A stretch of DNA of 64,000 nt from Cymbomonas tetramitiformis (taxonomy: Eukaryota; Chlorophyta; Pyramimonadophyceae; Pyramimonadales; Pyramimonadaceae), in the NCBI GenBank assembly GCA_001247695.2, contig LGRX02012919.1, positions 1 through 64,000 on the forward strand. Direction: 5' to 3'. Position numbers and translations under genes: made by a program. The notes under the pieces are model-generated. The model ran no database searches. It was given only the letters and a program-made list of their open reading frames with translations, and was not told where the DNA came from. Shown in pieces: positions 21,518 through 29,931 of this stretch (its first letter is position 1; each line of letters opens with the position of its first letter).

Positions 21518-23286
21518 ATTTAATAAAATAGGGTACCGGGTAGTAGGGTAATGGGCATTTGAAAAAACATTTTCTAAATCATAAAATTTATTCTACAAAA
21601 ATACTTTTCTTCCTTTGAAATACTTTTCTAAACAACCCATTACCCTACTACCCCTTACTTTTTATATAAATAAATAAATATATATAAAGATAAGTAATTT
21701 TATGTTAATCTCTCATATTCCCTCATATTCCCTCATATCAAAATTTGCCGATTTAATCGACGATGGGGGGTCCCTACGTTGACCCCCAAAAATTTCAGCA
21801 GGTTAAATCGCGGAAATAGCATCGTCTCGGTCATCTCGGTAAAAATGCGTATTTAATAAACGAATAGGGTACCGGGTAGCTAGTAATGGGCATTTTTAAA
21901 AACATTTTCTATTTCATAAAATTTATTCTACAAAAATACTTTTCTTCCTTTGAAATACTTTTATAAACAACCCATTACCCTACTACTCATTACCTTTCAT
22001 ATATATAAAATAAATATATATAAAGTTAAGTAATTTTATGTTAATCTCTCATATTCCCTCATATTCCCTCATATGTGGGGGGGGTTCTATCAAAATTTGC
22101 CGATTTAATCGACGATGGGGGGTCCCCTGCGTTGACCCCCCAAAATTTCAGCAGGTTAAATCGCGGAAATAGCATCGTCTCGGTCATCTCGGTAAAAATG
22201 CGTATTTAATAAACGAATAGGGTACCGGGTAGCTAGTAATGGGCATTTTTAACCCCTTAGTTGCGGTTGGAATTTTTTGCAAAAATATGTGGTTTGGGGA
22301 CAATTCAAAGTATTGCGTGATCATGGCCGCATGCACGCATACGACATCATGTATGTTATAGGAGACCATCAAATAAGCCACAACGAATCATGGTATAGCT
22401 ATATCTATCGTATATCTCGAGATATATGGATTATCCAACCAAAATTTTGAGTATTTTGAGCATAGAAATTACGCATACGTCTTGTGTACGATGCGTGACT
22501 GCAGTCTTATTGACCTGTATCATGGTAAAATATCGCGGAAATTAACATGTTAGACTATCCCTAATCCATAGTACGCATTAATACCGCCCAATGTGCCAAA
22601 AAATACCAAAAATGGCCAAAAAAACACCGAAAAAACACTTGGATTCAAATGTTTTCCTCACTTAAGAAACGTTTTCCATACTTAAGCTAAAACTCAGGTG
22701 ATTTTGCTCATAAAATGAGACTATGTGGTGATATAATACCCCATGTGGCATGCGAGACTGGCGTTGGGATCCATTTCTATCGTATATTTCCACATGGCCA
22801 CGTATATGCTTACCAATACGGGATGTTTATGGCTTGGTTAGCTACTTTTCAAAGCCAAATTTAAGCGCAAAATGACACAAATAGACAAATTTGGGTTTGG
22901 AAATACTAACACGCGAGAGATATATCGCACTAGTATATGTGCTATACTATTGGTTAACCTGTAGCCATATATCATGAGTGCACCCACAAACCTTACAAAA
23001 TTCGATGAGCCAACCGCGCATATGCAGTTTCATGGTAAGCCACGCTCTCATTTTCGAGGCCTTGTTGAGAATTCTCAACGTGTCGCAGCTAAGGGGTTAA
23101 AAACATTTTCTAAATCATAAAATTTATTCTACAAAAATACTTTTCTTCCTTTGAAATACTTTTTAAAACAACCCATTACCCTACTACTCATTACCTTTTA
23201 TTTAAATAAATAAATGTTAATTTATGTTATTCTCTCACATTCTCTCACATTCTCTCATATTCTCTCGTATCCTTTTTTTAACTTTA
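21518..23286 (+). repeat. Left viral TIR, inner part (three modules)
   Basis: Each module has the order GGGTACCGGGTAG, TTCTTCCTTTGAAATAC, CATTACCCTACTA, an ATATA tract, CTCATATTCCCTCATATTCC, then GATGGGGGGTCCC...GACCCCC and GCAGGTTAAATCGCGGAAAT. Three modules occur here (from 21526, 21865 and 22220), against two in the right TIR. The third is interrupted by the piggyBac-type element. The inner edge is near 23286, after TCTCACATTCTCTCA and CCTTTTTTTAACTTTA. Confidence 0.88.
22253..23096. mobile_element. piggyBac-type non-autonomous element, copy 1
   Basis: 844 bp bounded by TTAA at 22249-22252 and 23097-23100. The neighbouring module gives the empty site GGGCATTTTTAAAAACATT, proving a TTAA duplication. 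Ends are CCCCTTAGTTGCG and, inverted, CCCCTTAGCTGCG. TTAA plus C-rich ends is the piggyBac signature. No transposase frame is present, so it is non-autonomous. Confidence 0.9.
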
Positions 23287-23344
23287 TATTTTTATAAATA
23301 TATATATTTATAATCGAACTGAATTCATCGCGTGCGCGTTTGAC

Positions 23345-23712
23345 TGACACGCGAAAAATCGAGCCAGCACTCTAAAATCAGAGCTGGCAAACGAAAATCA
23401 GAGATGGAATTCGAAAATCAGAGATGGAACTTGAAAATCGGAGATGGAATTCGAAAATCAGAGCTGGCACACGAAAATCAGAACTCAAATTGCAAAATCA
23501 GAGCTGGCAACTTATAATCAGATTGCACGCGAAAATCAGAGCTAAAACCCGAAAATTATATCCTTCGAAAATCAGAGCTGGCACTCGAAAATCAGAGCTG
23601 GTTTTTGGAAATCAGAGCTGGCAAATCAAAACTTAGGACTAAAATTTCAAAATCAAGAGCTGGATTGGGGAATTCAGAGCTGGCACTTGAAAATCAGAAA
23701 TGTAACCCCCGA
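23345..23712. repeat. Iteron-like AAAATCAGAGCTGG repeats
   Basis: About seventeen degenerate copies of AAAATCAGAGCTGGCA with 18-25 bp spacing, directly inside the left viral TIR. The complementary array is missing at the right end. Iterons next to a virus terminus could be an origin or enhancer, though nothing here proves it. Confidence 0.75.
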
Positions 23713-23919
23713 AAGATAAGATAAGAGTGTTATATGTGGCACTCAATCAATTTCGGTACGTTTCATTTGTCATTTAATTGTATTATGAAGTTCCTAGTAC
23801 GTTCATACTTCATAGACTTTCAGATATTTTTTCCAGCTTCTGTAATCGAGACTTCAAGGTATTTCCCAACAACCTCTTTGCCTGTCCCGCCGCCAAACCC
23901 CCGCCGCCAAACTCCCACA

Positions 23920-24480
23920 ATGGAGCGCACTGAAAGTGTAAACATATCCGCTGAGGAGTACGATTCTAGAAAATTGAAAGCCCAACCAGTATTGCACACA
24001 CTCCAAGCCTATGTTTTTCAACAGCAGTCGGACCACCCAACCCCAAAGTTTTCAGGATCAGGTTGCCTTCAGTCGATCGAAACATGGGCGAAGGGTTACC
24101 CAGCGGCTAAGTTTGCCAACACAACCCGGGTAGAGTATTGCAATACAGTTTACGAAGTTTCTTTTACCCCCAGCCCCCACCAGTTAGGACTTGTTTTGCA
24201 AAATGCTGACGACGAGGAGTGCGAAAAGCTCGTTCGGCACATGCACGTTCAGCGCGCCGTTCAGCAGTTAGCAAAAGCCCAGATCTCAAACGACCGCGCC
24301 ATAGAAAACAAACCGTTGTCAGAAATGACTGACGAGGAGATAGAAGAGCGTTTAGCCCGGCGAAAAGCTGCCAAGGCTGAACGTGAAGCCGCTGAGTCCA
24401 TGGGAGTCGGGGATCTTTTAGGATCGGAGCGCGCCCCCTCACCTGCGAGAAGCACTCTCGGCTCCTTTTTTCGGGTCTAA
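23920..24480 (+). CDS. Unknown 186-residue protein
   Basis: The ATG at 23920 (MERTESVNISAEEY) is preferred over the earlier in-frame start because the upstream part reads through AT-rich non-coding sequence. The N-terminal half is globular with FSGSGCLQSIETWAKGY. The C-terminal third is a charged helix (EEIEERLARRKAAKAERE) that probably coils, ending STLGSFFRV. GC content and codon use are higher than in the AT-rich capsid-region genes, which suggests a different origin. The 24629 gene follows 148 bp later on the same strand. Confidence 0.55.
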   Translation: MERTESVNISAEEYDSRKLKAQPVLHTLQAYVFQQQSDHPTPKFSGSGCLQSIETWAKGYPAAKFANTTRVEYCNTVYEVSFTPSPHQLGLVLQNADDEECEKLVRHMHVQRAVQQLAKAQISNDRAIENKPLSEMTDEEIEERLARRKAAKAEREAAESMGVGDLLGSERAPSPARSTLGSFFRV

Positions 24481-24628
24481 AGCTTAAGGTGCGCGCTCTT
24501 TTTCAGTTTCCCTCCTTTGATCCCTTCACCACTTACTTGTTTTACATGTCCGATCTTCCTTGCAAGAAGGGTTTAGGGTTTCGTTTTGACTAACATGCTA
24601 CGTTTGCCTTTGTGTTGTGCGCAGAATT

Positions 24629-25165
24629 ATGGCTCCCAAGAAAGCTCCGAAACGTGAACGCGACCCAGTTGACCGTGAGTGGCTCGAGTGGGTCGCTCAC
24701 GTTGAAGAGAAGCAGCGAGAGGAGGCACACTTCCGCACCGACGAGCATGGGCACGTTGCCCAAACCACGATCGCTTCTTTTCGGGATGATGGACCTTGGG
24801 TGACTGAGTGGTGGCTTTGGAAGAGGTTTAGGGAGCAACATGCATACTACAATAACGAGATCGAGAGTTTGAAAGCGACTGTCAAAGATCTTGGCTTACA
24901 AGTTCAAGGTGCCACTGGCGGCATGGCGCATGCTTCGGCTCAAGCTTCCCCTCTTTCCTCTCCTAGCAAGAAAAAGAAAGTTGTAGCTATTGCAAAAGCT
25001 GAGAAGGCAAAGATCGAAGCAGCTTCTGAGAAGGCAACTCGTGACTTTCTTATCGATCCCATGTCTTTTACCGAAAAAGATGCCCGCGCGATCCTTTTCT
25101 TCCGTGAGTTAGAGGATCGTCAGATCGTACGTGTAGAGGCAGACAGCGTTATTGTGCGTGTGTAG
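24629..25165 (+). CDS. Unknown 178-residue lysine-rich protein
   Basis: Starts MAPKKAPKRERDPVDREWLE at 24629; four residues upstream are open but follow a splice-acceptor-like TGTGCGCAG. It has a Trp-rich segment (WVTEWWLWKRFREQH), a coiled stretch (NNEIESLKATVKDLGLQ), a nuclear-localisation-like KKKKVV and a compact C-terminus (EKDARAILFFRELEDR). The sequence before it carries CTAAC plus a pyrimidine tract and CAG, as in a spliced 5' leader. Not recognised; together with the preceding gene it occupies the place where replication genes would be expected. Confidence 0.5.
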   Translation: MAPKKAPKRERDPVDREWLEWVAHVEEKQREEAHFRTDEHGHVAQTTIASFRDDGPWVTEWWLWKRFREQHAYYNNEIESLKATVKDLGLQVQGATGGMAHASAQASPLSSPSKKKKVVAIAKAEKAKIEAASEKATRDFLIDPMSFTEKDARAILFFRELEDRQIVRVEADSVIVRV

Positions 25166-25284
25166 TTACTAACATATTTTGTTGTAACTTTCTTTTAATA
25201 TCCAAGCCCTTCGATCTTTCGCAACCTTTCAACTTGCATGCCAACCACTAAAGTGTCTTAGAAAGTGTTCAACTTGTTATATGC

Positions 25285-25350
25285 ACACTGTATAGCTTGC
25301 ATGTAGCTTGCATGTAGCTTGCATGTAGCTTGCATGTAGCTTGCATGACT
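25285..25350. repeat. AGCTTGCATGT 11-bp tandem repeat
   Basis: Six consecutive near-perfect copies follow the 24629 gene. Confidence 0.9.
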
Positions 25351-25539
25351 TGCCTAGGTCTCATGAATCATGTCATGCGTAACCTCTAGTGACTTGCTTG
25401 CTTGCCATGCTAGGTTGTTTTTACTTGCGTATATGTTCATAAACTTATTTAAACTTTACACGCAAACGTTTGATAACTTATGCACTCATATGATAACTAT
25501 TTGTTATAACTTATTTGTCTCTCAAATAACCGAGAATAA

Positions 25540-26410
25540 TAGGGTTTATTGATATGTGAATAACTTTTGAAACACTTATCCTTTCCGGATGAAACTTCGG
25601 GTACATATTGTCCTTTGATAGACGAACATTTTGACATATCGTATGCAATATTTGGAGCAATATAACATCCAAACTGAATATCATTTCTTTTGTCTTTAAA
25701 ATAACCGAAAATAATAGGGTATATTCATCGGTTCATAACTTTTGAAATATTTGACCGTTTTGGCTGAAAAAAAAAGGGGTAAGAGCTTTTTAATAGACGA
25801 ACATTTTGACATATCGTATGCAATATTTGGAGCAATATAACTTCCAAACTGAATATCATTTCTTTTGTCTTTAAAATAACCGAAAATAATAGGGTATATT
25901 CATCGGTTCATAACTTTTGAAATACTTGACCGTTTTGGCTGGAAAAAAAAGGGGTAAGAGCTTTTTAATAGACGAACATTTTGACATATCGTATGCAACA
26001 TTTGGAGCAATATAACTTCCAAACTGAATATCATTTCTTTTGTCTTTAAAATAACCGAAAATAATAGGTTATATTCATCGGGTCATAACTTTTGATATAC
26101 TTATCCAAATCACTCCCAAAAAGTTTTGTGTTTATCTACATTTCAATACGGACATTTTGAGCTATTGAAAGCCCCGGAAAGATGAGTGCAAATGTCACAA
26201 CTGGAAATTACGGTTGCGGTTGGTTTTATTGTTTGGGTCATAACTTTTGATATACTTATCCAAATCACTCCCAAAAAATTTTGTGTTTATCTACATTTCA
26301 ATACGGACATTTTGAGCTATTGAAAGCCCCGAAAAGATGTGTGCAAATGTCACAACTGGAAATTACGGTTGCGGTTGGTTTCATTGTTTGGGTCATAACT
26401 TTTAATGTGC
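25540..26410. repeat. Two tandem repeat families, ~180 bp and ~150 bp
   Basis: Two to three copies contain GACGAACATTTTGACATATC and CCAAACTGAATATCATTTC (25600-26100). Two copies contain ATACTTATCCAAATCACTCC and GGAAATTACGGTTGCGG (about 26080-26390). Both families share TCATAACTTTTGA. Non-coding spacer before the viral gene block. Confidence 0.85.
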
Positions 26411-26496
26411 TTATCCAATGACATTTATTATTTTTTCATATTTTTATTATTTTTTCTGATTTTTCTATATTTTTTAATAATTTTTCTAATCAGGTT

Positions 26497-27183
26497 TTAT
26501 GCCGCATTTTTGTCTAATTGAGCTTGAATTTTGTTAAGCGCCGCCTTTCTTTCATCTTCGGTATATTCTAAACTATTCAAATATTGAGTATAAGCCGTGT
26601 TTGGTTCGTGGGCTGCGACTTCCGATAATTTTACGATATCTACCTTGAATATTTTTGAATAAATGTTTTCGGTCATTTTTCGGAAGATTTGATTTCCGAT
26701 TCCAAGAATTGAGGTCATTTTTTTGCCCAAAGCCGTTGATGTAAATGGTCTTGGTGGTTTTGTGTTTGTCTCTAGAAGATGTTCTCGTGGATTGTTTTTA
26801 TCCTTTATCGAATCATTGATATACTTTTGCACTAATGGATTGATAATGTAATCAATTTTGAAACTATTACCCGTTTTTAAATCGTGAATTCGCATATGTC
26901 CATTGTTAAAATTGTAGTAGTTTGCATTTTCATCGGTCATTTGATTATCACTTTTGACCAGTTTTACATTGTCATAATCTATTCGTGGAGTAAAGCTTAA
27001 GGACTCTTTACTCAAATCTTGTTTTGAATACATCCCGTGCATTTCCCTCTTTTCTATTTCATTTGCTAATTTAATGTCGGCTTTTTGTTTAGATTTTTCA
27101 CGTCGAATCGCTAACGCCTTCTCTCGAGCCTTGGCAAGAATTTGTTTGTGTTCATCGGACAACGGTTCACCTTTCTGTGGCAT
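26497..27183 (-). CDS. Viral hypothetical protein, 228 residues
   Basis: Starts MPQKGEPLSDEHKQILAKAR, with a basic N-terminal helix rich in K and E. The rest mixes charged and polar segments and ends DERKAALNKIQAQLDKNAA. N-terminal charged helices like this are common in PLV and virophage proteins of unknown role. The gene is AT-rich, intronless and divergent from nothing upstream; the next gene lies 45 bp away on the same strand. Confidence 0.65.
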   Translation of the reverse strand: MPQKGEPLSDEHKQILAKAREKALAIRREKSKQKADIKLANEIEKREMHGMYSKQDLSKESLSFTPRIDYDNVKLVKSDNQMTDENANYYNFNNGHMRIHDLKTGNSFKIDYIINPLVQKYINDSIKDKNNPREHLLETNTKPPRPFTSTALGKKMTSILGIGNQIFRKMTENIYSKIFKVDIVKLSEVAAHEPNTAYTQYLNSLEYTEDERKAALNKIQAQLDKNAA

Positions 27184-27228
27184 TTAATATAAACAAAAAG
27201 AAAATAAGCCAAAATAAATTTACTTGCT

Positions 27229-27636
27229 TTAACTTTTGTTTTGTGGCATATATATACCACCTATACTAGATTGATTGGGATACTTCAAATGTTTAATTTG
27301 TGGATGATAACGAGGTCTATAGAACACAACCGTTTCCGCGTTAATTGGCGTTTTATTTGTCACAAGATAACTCTTATAACCTACTCCGTCCGGATATGAA
27401 CCTCGCGAACTTCTTTCAAAATATCGACTTACGGAGCGGCACGGTTCTATCATCGAGGATGCGGGGCGGTGAGTGTTCATTAACATAGGATTCATAGGTC
27501 CATTGTTACCTCGGAATTTTGAAAATTCATTTAACTTATTACCACCTACAATCGGTTCATTGACGACATATTGTGGAGCTTGGAGATCGGAGCGAATTTT
27601 CATTTGGTTTTGGAATCCTTTTATGCGTAAAGACAT
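27229..27636 (-). CDS. Viral hypothetical protein, 135 residues
   Basis: Start chosen at MSLRIKGFQNQMKIRSDLQA (27636) because TATAAAAGAA stands just upstream; an earlier start would run through the promoter shared with the divergent 27678 gene. Rich in P, N, R and Y, ending GGIYMPQNKS, with no membrane segment or known motif. It could be a minor virion protein. Not recognised. Confidence 0.6.
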   Translation of the reverse strand: MSLRIKGFQNQMKIRSDLQAPQYVVNEPIVGGNKLNEFSKFRGNNGPMNPMLMNTHRPASSMIEPCRSVSRYFERSSRGSYPDGVGYKSYLVTNKTPINAETVVFYRPRYHPQIKHLKYPNQSSIGGIYMPQNKS

Positions 27637-27677
27637 TTCTTTTATATAATAATTGTTAATATAATAATTCGATAAAT
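27637..27677. promoter_or_regulatory. Divergent AT-rich viral promoter
   Basis: TTTTATATAATAATTGTTAATATAATAATT separates two divergent ORFs by about 40 bp (written here in two parts: TTTTATATAATAATTG then TTAATATAATAATT). Similar TATATAATA boxes precede most other genes of the block. Confidence 0.5.
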
Positions 27678-28161
27678 ATGGCGTCATTTCACACCAAGAC
27701 TTTTACAAAATATGACGACTATGCTACTCCTAAATCCGCTTTTGAAAATATCAAACAATTTATTCCGAAAGAAAAAATCTTATATGAACCGTTTTATTGT
27801 GATGGAATTGCGGGCGAATACCTACAAGAGATTGGTTGCCAAAAGGTTATACACAAACCAACTCTAGATTTTTTCATAGATAGTGAAGCATTAGATTATG
27901 ATTTCATATTGTCACCGGCAAAAGGAACTTATGTGCGACTATTTTAAACATTATAAGGAACTACATCCACATCTCCCCCATTCGATTCTAGTATACACAA
28001 TTAAAGCATATATGGTAAATCCCGACAAATTCCAAAATTGGTACGATAATAAATCCTTGGTAAAACCGAAACCACGTGAAACTCAAGAAGATTATTACAA
28101 GTATGCCAAAATGAGTGAACAAGAGCTAAGCGATTATGTTAAAAATAATGTAACCATATAG
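27678..28161 (+). pseudogene. Methyltransferase-like protein, frameshifted
   Basis: The first frame (27678-27947) reads MASFHTKTFTKYDDYATPKS, then EPFYCDGIAGEYLQEIG and YDFILS. This resembles the SAM-binding part of viral adenine-methyltransferase-like proteins (D/EPFxxxGxxxxxL ... DYD), but the expected NPPF/Y catalytic tetrapeptide is absent. A one-base insertion near 27940 ends the frame, and the reading continues in another frame as FKHYKELHPHLPHSILVYT to 28161. The missing motif suggests it was a non-catalytic relative even before the frameshift. Adjacent to the putative penton gene. Confidence 0.5.
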
Positions 28162-28166
28162 TAACG

Positions 28167-29222
28167 ATGAATGTCTCGAAATTCTCAAAAATGTTATACT
28201 TTAATAGCGAAAAAAATAGTTTACTCGATTCACGACTGGGTCAATATAATATTCCGAGTCAATTGCTTTCATATAAGACGACGGACCAATTGCAACTCAC
28301 CGTTAATGATTTTTACATTGAAAAGACATTTTATGATATAAATCAAACGAACAATACATTTTTTTTGGGAGACAAAACAGCTAATGCCAACAAGTTGTTT
28401 AAAATTGAAATCAACTCCCAAAATTTTCCTTTTCCTAAAACATTTGACGACGCACAAATTTTGGCGGCTATAGGTGATGCTATAAATAGTCAACTAGGAC
28501 CCGCCGGTTCCGCCGTGACGGTGACGGCTAGTGTAGCAACACAAGCCGATGCAAACCTCAAATTAATTGTGTTGGAAGTCGACAGTGATTTGGAAGATAA
28601 GTTTGATTTTTACTCCTTCGCAACCAAAAGCATAGCGAGGTGTAGCGGAACTTTGTTAAATGCAATAAGCCCATTTGCATCAACGGTAAACGATGCACTC
28701 AACAACGATTCGAGCGAACTTTTAGGGGGCAATCCGGTTCGGGAGCGAGATTTGGTAGGCAAATCTGAATTGAGCCAATTAGAACCGATGTTTCAAAAGA
28801 CATCATCAAAGACTATGCAAAGCTACTTTCCATTTACATCGAACACAATTCGAGAGTTATATCTCCGCACACAATCGTTAGTTTCAAGCTCGGCTTTAGA
28901 GGTTGTTAATCTAAGTCAAGCTAGTGACGACCAAGTCGGTGAGATGATATCTAGTGATATATTGTTTACAATTGCTATCGACGACTTATCTAAGCCATCA
29001 TTTTCATATATAGATGCCAACAACAATTATAGCGTTATCATAAGTCCAAGTCTATTGTCACAAATAAACTTTGCATTAACGGACTCACGTGGAAGACTAA
29101 TGTTTCAAATTTCAAAAGACAATGGTCGGACACCGTCGTCTCTGGTTAGCCAAGCTCGCTCAGGAAATGTATATTTCAGTTTTTCATTAAAAGTTGAAGT
29201 TATAAGCAATGTTTCGCAATAA
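28167..29222 (+). CDS. Putative minor capsid (penton) protein
   Basis: 351 residues, starting MNVSKFSKMLYFNSEKNSLL. The body is beta-rich, with many Ser/Thr/Asn and alternating hydrophobic residues. Near the C-terminus is INFALTDSRGRLMFQISKD (about residues 293-311), a strand-turn motif similar to those I associate with penton-type jelly-roll proteins of PLVs. The strongest argument is position: it lies directly upstream of the capsid gene on the same strand, the usual PLV and virophage order. The frame is intact, and its end nearly touches the next ORF. It would sit at the fivefold vertices; the identification is moderate. Confidence 0.55.
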   Translation: MNVSKFSKMLYFNSEKNSLLDSRLGQYNIPSQLLSYKTTDQLQLTVNDFYIEKTFYDINQTNNTFFLGDKTANANKLFKIEINSQNFPFPKTFDDAQILAAIGDAINSQLGPAGSAVTVTASVATQADANLKLIVLEVDSDLEDKFDFYSFATKSIARCSGTLLNAISPFASTVNDALNNDSSELLGGNPVRERDLVGKSELSQLEPMFQKTSSKTMQSYFPFTSNTIRELYLRTQSLVSSSALEVVNLSQASDDQVGEMISSDILFTIAIDDLSKPSFSYIDANNNYSVIISPSLLSQINFALTDSRGRLMFQISKDNGRTPSSLVSQARSGNVYFSFSLKVEVISNVSQ

Positions 29223-29253
29223 ATTTATCTGTATTATATATTATTATAAAGAA

Positions 29254-29931
29254 ATGTTAGACAACTATTATCCCGAATCTCTGAGTTACGCGACAACTCA
29301 AATGACAGATTTCAGCCAGAATCAATTTGAATTATTGACATCAAACTCGACCGTTGTGAATGGTGGAGGAGGTTCTTTGGAGATAAATTTACCTATAAAT
29401 AGTTTTATCGACACGCGCAAATTTGCTATAAGATTCTTTGCCAAAACCAATCGTGCATTTACGTACGATAGTGGAGGAAATGTATTAAAGACTTGTCATT
29501 CATTTTTGCCGGAGATATTTAACCTATTCTCTAGATATGAGGTGAGTATAAACGGTGTTATTGTAAATCAATCTGTGGCTCAGGCAAGCGATATTCAAGA
29601 GGTAAAACATTTAGTAAGTGACCATTTAGAAAATGAAATAACATATAGAAGCGTGTTATCGAATTGTGGCTCGGAAGGTATACAATTGACTAATGGATTG
29701 ATAACGGGTTCACTAGACGAAGATAATCAAGCCGGTGACTTCGAAGGGCGAGAATTTATTTTGAACAATCTACTAGGATTTCTCGGCACTTGTGAGCCGT
29801 CCATAATTGATTCAAGCACTCTTGGTGCTATACGAATTAGGCTGTTTACCGACAATGCAGTGCGGCACTGTCTTGAATACAGACACCGATGGGGGTGCAA
29901 TTTTGATTACTTTGAGTATACGAGTTATTGA
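29254..29931 (+). pseudogene. Major capsid protein, N-terminal third only
   Basis: Starts MLDNYYPESLSYATTQMTDF after TATTATAAAG. It shows the first jelly roll of a PLV-type double-jelly-roll capsid protein: GSLEINLPINSFIDTRKFAI, LPEIFNLFSRYEVSINGVIV, then FILNNLLGFLGTCEPSIID and TLGAIRIRLF. Similar proteins run to about 500-600 residues, but this one stops making sense after about 200, at 29857-29869. There it is fused to the complement of the fiber gene, and the last ~25 residues are antisense fiber. The deletion removed the rest of the capsid gene and the fiber C-terminus in one step. No capsid can be made from this copy. Confidence 0.7.

Noticed and set aside
25285..26410. CRISPR-like arrays
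   Set aside because: The repeats are contiguous or long tandem units without unique spacers of regular size, and the sequence is eukaryotic.
23286..26450. DNA polymerase, primase-helicase or packaging ATPase of the virus
   Set aside because: No Walker A/B, polymerase or recombinase motif can be read in any frame there.
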